Below are positions 43,967 to 55,102 of a DNA stretch of 64,000 bases, piece by piece (the first letter of the stretch is position 1; the number at the start of each line of letters is the position of its first letter). The notes under the pieces were generated by a model that saw nothing but the letters and a program-made list of their open reading frames with translations, did no database searches and was not told the DNA's origin. A program made the translations under genes and the position numbers. This stretch comes from Adenophora triphylla var. japonica (Eukaryota; Streptophyta; Magnoliopsida; Asterales; Campanulaceae), in NCBI GenBank assembly GCA_022495995.1, contig JAFEMH010004872.1, positions 1-64,000 of the forward strand. The letters are read 5' to 3'.

Positions 43967-44929
43967 TGTGTTTATGTCTTTAATTTATCATATACATGAC
44001 CACACATGTTCTTATTTTTCATACATTTTCATGACCAAAATAATGAACATTTTAGTTTGTGTTTATATCTTTCTGTTAAATATTTCTGCCGCGTCAGCTG
44101 TTTTATATGCTTGAGTTTTCTCTTTTCTTTTATTATAAAATACACAAACTTACTGATAAAATATTATTTTCATCCACCATATTTCATTAAAATATATGTT
44201 TTTGTGCTTGTACATAAGGTTGGGAAGATAATATGGTCAAGAAAATCAAACAAGTCAAAAGATAAAATGGAAGTGATCTGCTTAATTTCATTGTTTCTAA
44301 TAAACAAAAAGTGTAGTGCCTTTAGCAAAGGATCATTCTAGACCTTGTCTTCCATCTTTGATTGAATAGAAATAATCTCTTAATTTTAGCTTATACTTTG
44401 TCGTCAAAAGTCTTTGTCATTCCTTTAGACTAATAAATAGTCGTACTTCCCTCTCTTATTTACGTTCTTCTACTTTAACTCGATCTCTAATTACATTTTC
44501 TTGCTGAGTCTTGTCCTTAAAAGAAGTATTGCTTTTCATTTACGTTATTCTACTTTAACTAGATCTCTACCACCATCTATTTGGTTGTAGGTACATCTAT
44601 CTTGGATTGTTTGACAAATGAGATTGAGGCTGCAAGGTTCCTCAAAATCTTCAATCACTCTCCCCTCCCCCCTGAATAATCCTTCTTACAAGATGTATGC
44701 CTGTTTCATTTAGTCGTGGTCTTTAAACCTGTTTTTGTTTGGCTTGTTGTAATCAAATTTAAGTAGTTTTTATGTTAGTTTTGAGATTTGATGAATGTTG
44801 AATTTGATTTTTTATGTTTTTAGTGAATGTTTAATTGAGTTGTATTTGAATGTTGGTATTTTGGTGATTGAAGAGGTTGCATGTGGTTTTTTAAATGTAG
44901 TAATTTTTTTTTAAATTCTGTGCAATTTA
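43967..44929. other. AT-rich sequence between element 2 and the CACTA end
   Basis: This is the continuation of the sequence that flanked element 2 before its insertion, followed at an unknown point by the interior of a CACTA element. A direct repeat of about 80-bp spacing (TTTACGTTCTTCTACTTTAA at 44459 and a variant at 44539) is present. There is no coding frame with a known domain and no MADS K-box exon. Confidence 0.45.
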
Positions 44930-45266
44930 CCGACGGACATTTCGGTCGGTAAACTCTTATAAAAACTGATAATAGATTTACCGACGGATAAGTTCATCGG
45001 AAATTTTGGGTTTTTTACCGACGGACATTTCCGTCGGTAATATCTCCGGCAATAACTCCGATCATCGGCCGGCGAATTCCTTTACCGACGGACCATTTCC
45101 AACAGTAAAATGCGTTTACCGACGGACAACCGTCCGTCGGTATTACCAACCAAAAATTACCGACGGTATCCGACTGACTCCGTCCGTCGCTAAAGTGACA
45201 TTATCGACGGAATTCCAGCTTTACCGACGAAAATTTCCGTCGGTAAAGGTGCAGTTTCTAGTAGTG
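44930..45266 (-). mobile_element. CACTA transposon terminus with subterminal repeats
   Basis: TTACCGACGGA and its reverse complement TCCGTCGGTAA occur about ten times in both orientations, a typical subterminal transposase-binding array. The segment ends GCAGTTTCTAGTAGTG at 45266, whose reverse complement CACTACTAGAAACTGC is a classic CACTA terminal inverted repeat. The next base starts gypsy gag sequence. The other terminus was not found in this window, so the element is partial or very large. Confidence 0.88.
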
Positions 45267-48200
45267 AATCCCTTCGCTCGTGGTCATGAATGTGGACACA
45301 GGTTTGGGGATGATCCTTCAAAGGATATCGGCATGAAGATCGACATTCCGGAGTTTGAAGGTAAGGCACACCCTGATGAGTTCATTGATTGGCTAAATAC
45401 TGTTGAACGTGTGTTTGATTTGAAACCTATGGACGATAGCCATAAGGTTAAGGTTGTGGCAATAAATTGAAAAAGCATGCTTCTATATGGTGGGAACATG
45501 TTAAGAAGCAGCGGGCGAGAGAGGGGAAATTGAAAATTCATTCTTGGGATAAGATGAAAAAGTTGCTACGAAGGAAATTCCTTCCGGAACACTATCGACA
45601 GGAGGCTTTTCTTGATTATCATAATTTGAAACAGGGGGAGATGACCGTCGAGGAGTTCATCAACGAGTTTGATCGTTTGCAGATGCGGTGTGATGTTTTC
45701 GAAGAGGATAAAAAGACCGTTGTTCGCTTCCTTGGGGGACTACGTGTTGACGTGTTAGAGGTGGTTCAATTGCAGCAGTATTGGACCTATGCGGATGTGT
45801 GTCGACTTGCTTTGAAGGTTGAGAAACAGTTGAAGCGAAAGAAAGCGGTGAATCGTTGGCCAAGCAGAGATGTTACCAACACTAGGGGCGTTGGTAGTTC
45901 TAGCACTCCTAAAGGGGTCCCCACAACTGCTCCTAAGACACCAGTTTCAACCAATTCGGGTACCACTGCAGCAAATACTAGGGGGAGGCAGCCTGCGAGA
46001 TGCATCAAATGTCAGGGTATTGGTCACCTTCAAGTCGAGTGTCCCAACAGGAACGTTGTTGCCTTACTTGAGGAAGAGTTGCCGGTCTATGATGAAGAAG
46101 AAGAGGTGTCCGACGTTGATTCCGAGGTGGTTTATGCAGACAAGGGTCTGGCCTTAGTGGTTAAACGTGTGTTGAACACAACAGTTGTGGATGATGATCA
46201 GTGGCTTCGCCATAATATCTTCAATACAAAGTGCACTGCCAAGGGTAAGGTGTGCAAGGTTATTATTGATGGTAGTAGTTGTGAGAATGCTGTTTCTACT
46301 ACAATGGTGGACAAACTGAGTTTGCCTACGGTTGTACACCCACATCCATATAAGTTGTCTTGGTTGATCAAGGGCAATAAGCTAAAGGTGGATAAGCGGT
46401 GCCTCGTGCAGTTTTCTATTGGCAAGCGTTATAGAGATGAGGTGTGGTGTGATGTGGTACCAATGGATGCATGCCATATTTTGTTGGGTAGGCCGTGGTT
46501 GTTTGACAAGCGGGTTAAGCATGATGGGTTCAAGAATACGTACACCTTCCGCATGAATGATGTCTCTATTACTCTTTGTCCTACGTACCCGAGACAGGAG
46601 CAAACTACTAGTGAGAAACCTATGACTGCTGTTGTTCACCAACTCCTTAGCCGCTCAGAGTTTGATTCAGCTTCAGCAGGGGAGCGAGGGTTCTATGTTC
46701 TTGTCATGCTAGAGGAGAACGAGTCGGGTATGTCCACACCCGCAGAGGTACAGTCATTACTTGATGATTACGGTGATGTTACTCCTGATGAGATTCCTCC
46801 AGGACTCCCTCCCATGCGAGAAATTCAGCATTGTATTGATCTTGTTCCAGGTGCCTCTATTCTGAACAAGGCTGCGTATCGATTGAGACCCAAGGAACAT
46901 GAGAAGTTAGAGAGACAAGTACGGGAGTTACTTGACAAGGGTGTCATTCGGGAAAGTATGAGCCCATGTGCGGTTCCGGCTTTGATGGTACCTAAGGCTG
47001 AAGGAACATTGCGTATGTGTATGGATAGTCGGGCGATCAATAAAATCACCATCAAGTACAGATTTCCCATTCCTCGGATCGATGATTTGCTTGACCAGTT
47101 ACATGGTGCGGTGGTTTTTTCCAAGATTGATTTGCGGAGCGGGTTCCACCAGATTCGTGTCAGACCGGGGGATGAGTGGAAGACGGCCTTCAAGACTCGG
47201 GATGGTTTGTATGAGTGGATGGTGATGCCATTTGGGCTCTCTAATGCTCCTAGCACGTTCATGCGACTCATGAACCAGATTTTCAGACCTTTCATTGGTA
47301 CGTTTGTTGTTGTTTATTTTGATGATATCTTGATTTATAGTAAATCTGTGGCACAATACTTGGTACACTTGAGACATGTTTTTGATGTTCTGCGTGAGCA
47401 GAAATTATATGCTAATCGTAAGAAGTGTCACTTTTTGACGGAGCAAGTGACTTTCTTGGGGTATGTTGTTACCAAGGAGGGTATTCGTATGGATGATTCG
47501 AAGGTGGAAGCTATTACTAGCTGGCCTACACCGACGAATGTTCATGATGTTAGGCGATTTCATGGTTTGGCTTTCTTTTATCGTCGTTTCATTCGTGATT
47601 TTAGCAGTATTATTGCCCCTCTGATTGACTGCATCAAGGGGAGTGTGTTTGTGTGGAACAAGGCAGCGGAGGATGCTTTTCAGGTTTTGAAAAAGGCGGT
47701 GACACAAGCTCCTGTTCTTATTTTGCCTAATTTTGATGAAGTTTTTGAGGTTCATTGTGATGCCTCCAATGTTGGCGTTGACAGTGTGTTGAGTCAGAAT
47801 AAGCAGCCTGTCGCCTTCTTTAGTGAAAAACTGAACGGTCCAAAGAAGTACTATACTTATGATAATGAATTCTATGCCATTGTTCGCACCTTGGAGCAAT
47901 GGCAACATTATCTATTGTCACGGGAGTTTGTGTTGTATTCTGATCATGAGGCACTCAAATACATTCAAGGGCAGCATAAGCTTAATCTGCGACATGCCAA
48001 GTGGGTGGAGTTCATTCAGATTTTTACGTTTGTCATTACACATAAGGCGGGAGTTCAGAACCATGTGGCTGATGCTTTGAGCCATCGACATTCCTTACTA
48101 TCTACATTGCAGGTTGAGGTATGTGGGTTTGACACTTTTCGTGATTTGTACCGTGATGATCCATATTTTGGGGAGGTTTGGGATAAGTGTACTCGAGGTA

Positions 48201-49633
48201 ATTTTCTGCAATTTTTGATCCATGATGGGTACTTGTTTAAGGGGAACAAGCTTTGTGTCCCTTATTGTTCGTTGAGGGACCTTATCATATCGGAGAGTCA
48301 TGAAGGGGGACTTGCAGGACACTTTGGCAAAGATAAAACATTGGCACTTGTAGGTGAGCAGTTTTTTTGGCCAAAGTTGGGGCATGATGTTGCTCGGTTT
48401 GTGGAAAGATGTCGTGTGTGTCATGTAGCCAAGACTCGCAAGTCCAACGCAGGCCTTTATACTCCTTTGCGGGTTCCTACTGCTCCGTGGGAGGACATTA
48501 GCTTGGATTTTGTGTTGGGATTGCCTCGTACACAACGACAGAAGGATTCCATTATGGTGGTGGTGGATCGTTTTTCAAAAATGCCCCATTTTGTTCCCTG
48601 CAGTAAGACATTTGATGCAACACAAGTGGCAGACTTGTACTTCAAGGAGATTGTGAAGTTGCATGGCATTCCCAAATCACTTACTTCTTACAGGGATGTC
48701 AAGTTCTTTAGCCATTTTTGGCGCACATTGTGGAGGAAGATGGGTTCGCGCTTACAGTTCAGTAGCTCGTATCACCCGCAGACGGATGGACAGACTGAGG
48801 TGACTAATCGTAGTTTGGGTAATTTATTACGCAGTTTGGTTGGTGACCATCCACGCCAATGGGACTTGACACTTGCACAGGCCGAGTTTGCTTACAACAA
48901 TTCTCGGAACAGCACTACGGGCAAAAGCCCCTTCGATGTTGTTTATGGTCGTAACCCTGTCAGTCCTTTGGACCTCGTTCCTCTTTCGGTTACCAGTCAA
49001 TACAGTTCTAATGCAATGGCGCGTGCAACTCAGATTAAAGAGCTTCATGAGTAGGTTTGCAAGCGCATTATTGGGCAAAACAATCTGTACAAGCAGCGGG
49101 TGGACAAGCATCGCAAACGGGTTGTGTTTCAGGTTGGAGATTTGGTGTGGGTACACTTGCGAAAGGAGAGATTCCCAGCTGGTCGTTTTGGCAAGTTACA
49201 ACCAAGCGCTGATGGTCCATTTCGTGTAGTGGAGCGGATCAATAACAATGCCTACAAGATCGACTTGCCCGGTGAGTACAACGTCTCTGCCACGTTCAAT
49301 GTAGCAGATTTATCAGCTTACTATGGAGACAATGACGATGATGGAAACTCGTGGACGAGTTTTTCTCAAGACGGGGAGGATGATGTAGTTCCTCAAGCGA
49401 TTCCAACAGCCCAAGGAAGTCTGCTTAGGGCAACACAAGAAGGCATTGGCAAGGCAGCAATCACAACAGCAATCAACGACAGCAACATGGAGGATTCAAA
49501 GTCAGGCGGGCGCACCATTTGTAAGCAGGCGTGCGCCTCGGATGCAGGACAAGGAAACCATGTTACGGGGTTTGAGGCGGACGCCTCACATCTGTCCATG
49601 CAGCCGCCTCAAGGTTCTTCGACCAGGCCTTGA
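45267..49633 (+). pseudogene. Ty3/gypsy polyprotein (gag-protease-RT-RNase H-integrase), nearly intact
   Basis: Gag begins truncated at the CACTA end (GMKIDIPEFEGKAHPDEFID). An extra base at about 45461-45468 shifts the frame, and the 45467-49054 frame then runs for 1195 codons: gag, CCHC knuckle (CIKCQGIGHLQVEC at 46001), protease (VIIDGSSCENAVS), RT with YFDD at 47315-47326, RNase H (VHCDASNVG, YSDHEALKYI), and integrase with an H-H-C-C zinc region (CRVCHVAKTRKSN). In the integrase core the usual S-D-R-D is S-Y-R-D (Tyr codon at 48689-48691), which removes a catalytic Asp. A TAG at 49052-49054 is followed in the same frame by the C-terminal GPF-type module (SADGPFRVVERINNNAYKI) to 49633. 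It belongs to a plant chromovirus-like group, although no chromodomain is evident. Confidence 0.9.
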
Positions 49634-49690
49634 ACATTCTGTGCTTGAGGCGGGCGCCTCATGCTTGGCGAGGCGGGCGCCTCGCGTCGA
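49502..49690. repeat. Repeated GC-rich palindromes GAGGCGGGCGCCTC
   Basis: GAGGCGGGCGCCTC occurs at 49647-49660 and 49670-49683, GAGGCGGACGCCTC at 49574-49587, and decayed forms at about 49503-49514 and 49527-49539. They straddle the stop of the gypsy polyprotein at 49633. The arms GAGGCG/CGCCTC are strongly self-complementary. Confidence 0.8.
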
Positions 49691-49943
49691 CCCAGTTTTC
49701 CTTAATTACGTTTTGGTTATTTCCTTAGCAGTTTTTGCTGATGTTTTTGCAACTTTAAGCGGGGTTATTTTGGTCTTTCTTTCTTATGTCGTTTTAGGGT
49801 TTGATGGGAGTATTAATACTTTGTTTTTGAGAGATTAAACTCAGTTTTTGATGATTGAAATTTTATAGAAAAAAGCTGAAGCTTTTCTTCCGAATCTTGG
49901 TTGTTATTCCGTTCGGCTATTTCTCATAGGCTTTTGGCTATCA
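49634..49943. other. 3' non-coding or LTR remnant of the gypsy element
   Basis: After the palindrome repeats the sequence is T-rich (TTTTGGTTATTTCC and similar) and reads like the U3/R of a plant LTR, but no TG...CA ends or second copy can be assigned. Near 49900 TTATTCCG recurs in the 3' LTR of the downstream copia element. Confidence 0.4.
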
Positions 49944-49983
49944 TGATGTAGGTGCTGGTGTGATCACATCACCACCTACATCA
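49944..49983. repeat. 40-bp near-perfect palindrome at a transposon junction
   Basis: The sequence begins TGATGTAGGTG and ends CCACCTACATCA, and its centre is TGTGATCACA. It equals its own reverse complement at all but a few positions. It is similar (about 31 of 40 bases) to the end of the copia 3' LTR at about 55655-55694, so it may be the last bases of the copia 5' LTR. Confidence 0.75.
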
Positions 49984-49984
49984 G

Positions 49985-51603
49985 GTCAAAATGGACCTGT
50001 TTCAGAAGCCATAAGTTCAGACTATGAAGAAGAGAATCTGTGCCAGACCAGAGACAAACCTAGCATGATTCAAAAGAATCATCCAATCACCCAAGTGGTT
50101 GGCAATGTAAATGAGAAGGTAAACACAAGGGATAAACCATGAGTTGACTACCGTGAACTGGCAGGATTGAGTTGTGTTGACTCATAGGTAAACAAGGTAA
50201 GGTCTTGTCATGGTGTTTCATTTCTAATATTGAGCCAAATAATGTCATAGAGGCTATGAAAGATGATAATTGGATAGTTGCTATGTAAGAGGAATTAAAT
50301 CAATTTGGGAAAAATGATGTGTGGGTCTTGGTTCCTAGACCTAAAGGAGGAAATGTAATAGGAACCAAGTGGATTTTTAAGAGTAAGACAGATGAAAATG
50401 GGCAAATTACTAGAAACAAAGATAGGCTTGTATCCCAAGGCTACACCCAAATAGAGCGGATTGATTTTAAAGAAACCTTTGCCCCAGTTGCTAGGATAGA
50501 GTCCATTCAGCTTTTACTTGCTATTACATGTTATTTGGACATCACTCTACATCAAATGGATGTAAAGAGTGCCTTTTTAAATGGTGTTCTAAATGAAGAA
50601 GCCTATGTTGAGAAACCAAAAGGCTTCACTGATCCCCATTGTCCTGACCATGTCTATAAACTGAAGAAAGCCCTTAGGGCTCGGTATTGGAGGCTAACTG
50701 AGCATCTCATACAAATGGGGTTCAAGAGAGGAGAGGTAGATAAAACCTTATTTATTTTGAAAGATAAAAAGGGGATTTTGGTAGCTCAAATATATGTAGA
50801 CGACATTGTCTTTGGATCTTCATCCAAGGATATGTTAGACTATTTTGTCACAAGTATGACCACCGCCTTTGAGATAAGTATGGTTGGTGAGTTAAATTAT
50901 TTTCTAGGTCTTAAAATAAAACAAAATAAGGAGGGAATATTTATTTCACAAAGTAAATATGCCAAAAACTTGGTTAAGAAATTCTCTCTTGACAATGTAT
51001 CTCATCTTAAGACACCTATGGGATCATGCTAAAAGTTGTGCAAAGACGAGGATGGGGAGGATGTTGACCCCACCTTATAGAAGTATTATTGGAACCATCA
51101 ATTTAGGGCTAAGCTATACTCGTGAGACTAATACAAATCTTGTAGGATTCAGTGACTCTGATTGGGCAGACTTCACTGATGATAGGAAAAGCACAACTGT
51201 AGGGTGTTTTTATCTTAGGAACAACTTAGTGTCTTGGTACAGTCGAAAACAAAACTGTGTATCCCTCACTACTGATGAGTCGGAATATGTTGTTATGGGT
51301 AGTTGTTGTTCTCAACTTCTTTGGATGAAACAGATGATTAAGGATTATGGTTTGAAATGTGATATTCTTACTGTCTTTTCTGATAATCTAAGTGCCATAG
51401 AAATATCAAAAAATCCTGTTCAACACTCAAGTACTAAACACATTGACATTAGACATCATTTTATTCGTGATCTTGTTGAGCAGAAAATCATTAGCATGGA
51501 ATCAATAAGCACTGAAAAACAGTTGGCGGATATTTTCACCAAAGCCCTTGATTTTAAGAGATTTTCTACCCTAAGAAAGTCTCTGAGTTTGTGTGCCATC
51601 TAA
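49985..51603 (+). pseudogene. Copia reverse transcriptase and RNase H (deleted)
   Basis: The linker IQKNHPITQVVGNVNEKVNT precedes the RT. The RT frame 50319-51032 has GTKWIFKSKTDENGQI, FAPVARIESIQLLLAI, DVKSAFLNGVLNEEAYVEKP and the catalytic YVDDIVFGSS at 50793. The block that normally follows KKAL (YGLKQAP) is deleted in frame, so KKAL joins RARYWRLTE. After a frameshift near 51030 the RNase H frame continues to 51603, but about 45 residues between YRSIIGTI and NLGLSYTRE are missing. It ends with the conserved KHIDIRHHFIRDLVE and LADIFTKAL blocks. Upstream stops at about 50142 and 50199 also interrupt it. Confidence 0.88.
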
Positions 51604-52242
51604 TGGTGTGATCCCCCGTGTGATCACATCATAGCTTACACCTGTATATTTTATTTCTTACAAACAAAGTATATATTAATGCATTTCATGATGTTTCTCA
51701 GTGTGGTCACTTGTATTACATCAAAGACACGACTCCTCTCTGAATTGTGAATTCTTCTTAAAAAGAGTCGACAACTGTTGACTCAAAATTTATCCTATTT
51801 GATTTCTCTTGGTGGGTGCTTAATCTAAAGGGAAACAGTTACTCCACTCTTGGTATGAAGTCATTTCAATGTGATCAAAATGACATCAAGAGAAAGTCTA
51901 TGTCAAATTGACAAGATCATTCTTAAGAGGGCTATCCATGAAAGTAAAGAAGAGTAAAAGCTACCCAAATATCTCTTTCCACAAATAAAAAAATGGGTGG
52001 ATGAATCCTAGAGGCCAAGCGAGACAAGATTTCAATTCATTGACTTCCATAGAGGAGGTGTGTCCCCTGATGTGATCACATTCCATGCCACACATATACT
52101 GAGATTTATCCTTCACATGTTTGTACATTATGCATTATTTTTTTTATATATCTTAGGTCAACCTGGTCCTTGGTGAAAATATTATAAATTTTTTTTTCGT
52201 TACCTAATTTATTTTGTTAAAAGGTCTTGTGCTCAACAAAAT
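51604..52242. other. Spacer between copia pol and the extra ORF
   Basis: No coding frame. TGTGATCACA occurs at about 51625 and a variant, ATGTGATCACATT, at about 52073. They match the centre of the 40-bp palindrome at 49944, so this motif recurs through the element. Confidence 0.5.
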
Positions 52243-54959
52243 GTGAGAATTTTTTATTTTGATGTTCATGTGTTTAGGGGGAGTATATTGTATGTGGATT
52301 TTTTTATGGCAGGTACATTATTTGCAAAAACGAAAAGGAATTCGATTTTTTACAAAGAAATTTTTATTGATCCTTATCATCCAAAGAAGTCCAAGGAGTT
52401 AAGGTATATTGGTTCAAAATTTCGGATTGCCAAGGTAATAAGTTCCAATTTGAACTCTACTTCTTCCTTGAGTCCCTAGCCTAGTAGGTAATTAACTCAT
52501 GCCATCACATCAATTTAAAAACCTAACGCCTCCCCATTAAACCCTCATCAGTTCTATCTCTCTCTAAACCCTTTGCTATTCAACTCCTCTCTCTGTTATC
52601 TCTCTACACTCTCTCAGCAGGTTCAATGGCGTCTCCTTCCCATCCAGCTTCTCCGATCACCAATGTCTCGCCTCCAGCTTCTCCGGCTACCCCAACTGAG
52701 GATGCGGTTGACCTATTTGTTGATACTGAAGCTTCACTGGTGTCAATGTCGCTTCCTGGAGCACCTGATAATGTTATAGACGCCAATAATCTAGGAGATT
52801 TGAAGTCAGTAGGAGTGTTCACTGGCATGGATAAAGGCCCTAACTGGTCGCTAAGGCAAAGGGGGTTTTTCTCCAAGCATGGGAGAATAATCACCTAGGT
52901 TCGGCCCAATATGGCTGAGCCTGATTTTTTGTAAGGGATTGACGAAGACTATGATCCTTCTGCTGATTTGAAAAGGAAAAGGTGTAAACCCTTAGCAACA
53001 AGTTCCGGCAGCTCATCAGAAAAGTCTGCATACCCCCAGCCAAGGCGAAGAAAATATTTGGAACTTTCAGTGTATTCAAGTGATTCTGATGAAACTCATG
53101 CTGAGGATTTTGAGGTGGTGGCTCGACGGGCACAATAAGAAGAGATTGACGATTTAAGGGCTGCAACAGAGGAAATTATGGATGCTGCCACCCATGACAT
53201 TGAGGATATTTTCCTCATGTGATTGTTACCCCCAAAGATCTGACTGCATCAAAAGGTAAATGCTCTATTCCCATTGCTGATGTTGCTGATGCCTCTGCTA
53301 TCACACCACCACTATCACCAATTCATGTTACCCCTAATGTCATCACATTACCAATACCACCCTCTACTAGCGTTCCATCTGCTATCACATCTCAGCTATC
53401 ACCTGGTAGTGGAAACTGGTATTTTGGAAGTCTTCCATCAATTTGTGCACATGAAGAGGAAGATGATGATGAGCACATCCCTCTGCAAGCCCTCATGGAT
53501 TTGAGGAAGGGAAAAGGCAGATTTAGAAAATCGAAGACTGAAGCTACTGCCTCCATTGCTGCTCAAGTTACTCATATGGATTCAGATGATGATGAGGCAG
53601 AAGATGAGCTGTACAAACTAGCGAGAGAGGATTTACAAGCTGAGCAAGAAGATGCTGATGATGATATGATCACATCAGCACCAACACCAAGACGAAAAAG
53701 CCATAGAAAGTCCCAAGCTGCAGTGACTTCAACGCCTATGCCTAGGCGTACCACAAGACCAAAAGCCTCAAAAACCACTGTAAGTTCTCCTGAAACTTTT
53801 ATGTCAAGTGATGTGTTGGAAAGGTATGAATTCTTCAGGATGAAAGGATTCATTGTTGAACGGGTTATGGATGATGGTCAGATTCTTAAAGGAAAAATTT
53901 CTCCTACATACTGTTACCTATCCCTCCAGCTATTTTCCTTCTTTAGTCTATGAATTTTTTGCTAGTCTCCTTCAGGCAATTCAAGATCCTAGGTCTGAAA
54001 ATTTTGAGAAAGTTTGTGTTTGAGGTAAAACTATTTCTTTTTCACCAGCTATAATAAACTCATTCCTCCAAACCCCCAATCCACAAAATATTCCACTCGT
54101 GGCTCCCAAAAATGAGGTTGCAAATTCTATTTCCAATGGCCTTGACCCAATCTGGCCCAATCAGTATAAGTGCACGATGCTCACATCCCTGTGTGGTTTC
54201 ATTTTTAAAATTGCAACTCTCAACAGGAAACCTACATCAAATCGGAACATTGTTACTTTAGCCCATGCTGACCACATCCACAGAATCTTTATTGGCCTAG
54301 ATTTCAACCTTGGTGAAATTGTGTTTGGTAGTGTTGTTCAGTTTGCTGAAAAGGAGTTACCCTCGGATCTTCCTTTTCCCTGTTTAATTTCTGGATTATG
54401 TTTAAAGCAAGGAGTAGAAATTCTCCTGTCTGATAGGCTATGTGAAAAAGTTGAGCCATTTGGAATACAACCAATCCTTGAATTCACCAAACGCACCATA
54501 GATTTGCCAGTGGTATTCTCTGATGATCCTGCTACTATGGTACATGATGAAGAAGAGGATGACTTAGCAGATGTTGGGGATGATGTGGTAGCATCACCAA
54601 TGCCACAGATTGACCCAGTAGATGTGTACACAGAAGAAATCAAGTTTTTGGAAAGATCGATGCTCTATGCGAGGGTTCAGTTTAAGGAAATGTCCACCAG
54701 AAAAAATAGGCTCTTGGCTGCAAGGGAAAGCATTTCTGCTCAAAAGGGGGAGCTAGCTCAATCCATGTGTTCCAAGATATCAGTCAGGATTTTCGTTGGG
54801 AGCTACCGAAGAATACCCATGAGGAGATGGACTAGGCAAGGAAAGATTGGGACTAATCCCTGTGAAGCTTTGGTGTTATGCTTATGTTTCCTGCGTTTCA
54901 AAACAATTTTAATTTTATGTCTGCTTTTATTCATTAGGTACAATGGTGGTGTTTTTTGA
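52243..54959 (+). pseudogene. Envelope-like extra ORF of the SIRE element (broken)
   Basis: Coding segments downstream of pol: 52626-52898 (MASPSHPASPITNVSPPASP, a Ser/Pro-rich start), continuing with in-frame stops to 53218 through YPQPRRRKYLELSVYSSDSD; 53219-53953 (basic and acidic patches, SRKS-type); and 54099-54959 (NIVTLAHADHIHRIFIGLDF, then a C-terminal coiled-coil-like EEIKFLERSMLYARVQFKEM). The Pro-rich start and C-terminal coiled coil are typical of SIRE-type envelope-like proteins, whose function is unproven. I see no clear signal peptide or transmembrane segment. Several stops and frame changes make it non-functional. Confidence 0.65.
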
Positions 54960-55102
54960 TATTTTGGATATTTTGGATTATGTTTAATAGTTGCTATTTA
55001 GGGGGAGTGTCTCCCATTTTAAAATTGGTTTCTGTTTGTTATATGTTCTTGGCTTGAGATTTTTTTTTAACAGAAAGCAACAAAACAAGGGGAGATTGAA
55101 AG
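54960..55102. other. Spacer and polypurine tract of the SIRE element
   Basis: GGGGGAGTGTCTCCC at about 55000 and ACAAGGGGAGATTGAAAG just before 55103. The latter purine tract directly precedes the 3' LTR and should prime plus-strand DNA synthesis. Confidence 0.65.

Noticed and set aside
43967..44929. Possible second exon of the MADS-box gene
   Set aside because: I looked for a K-box or I-domain coding segment with splice borders and found none; open frames here are short and AT-rich.
46825..47908. Minus-strand frames of 156 and 167 codons opposite the gypsy RT
   Set aside because: They are antisense to the conserved RT/RNase H and show no domain. They are not the kind of separate antisense gene seen after pol in the Tat elements.
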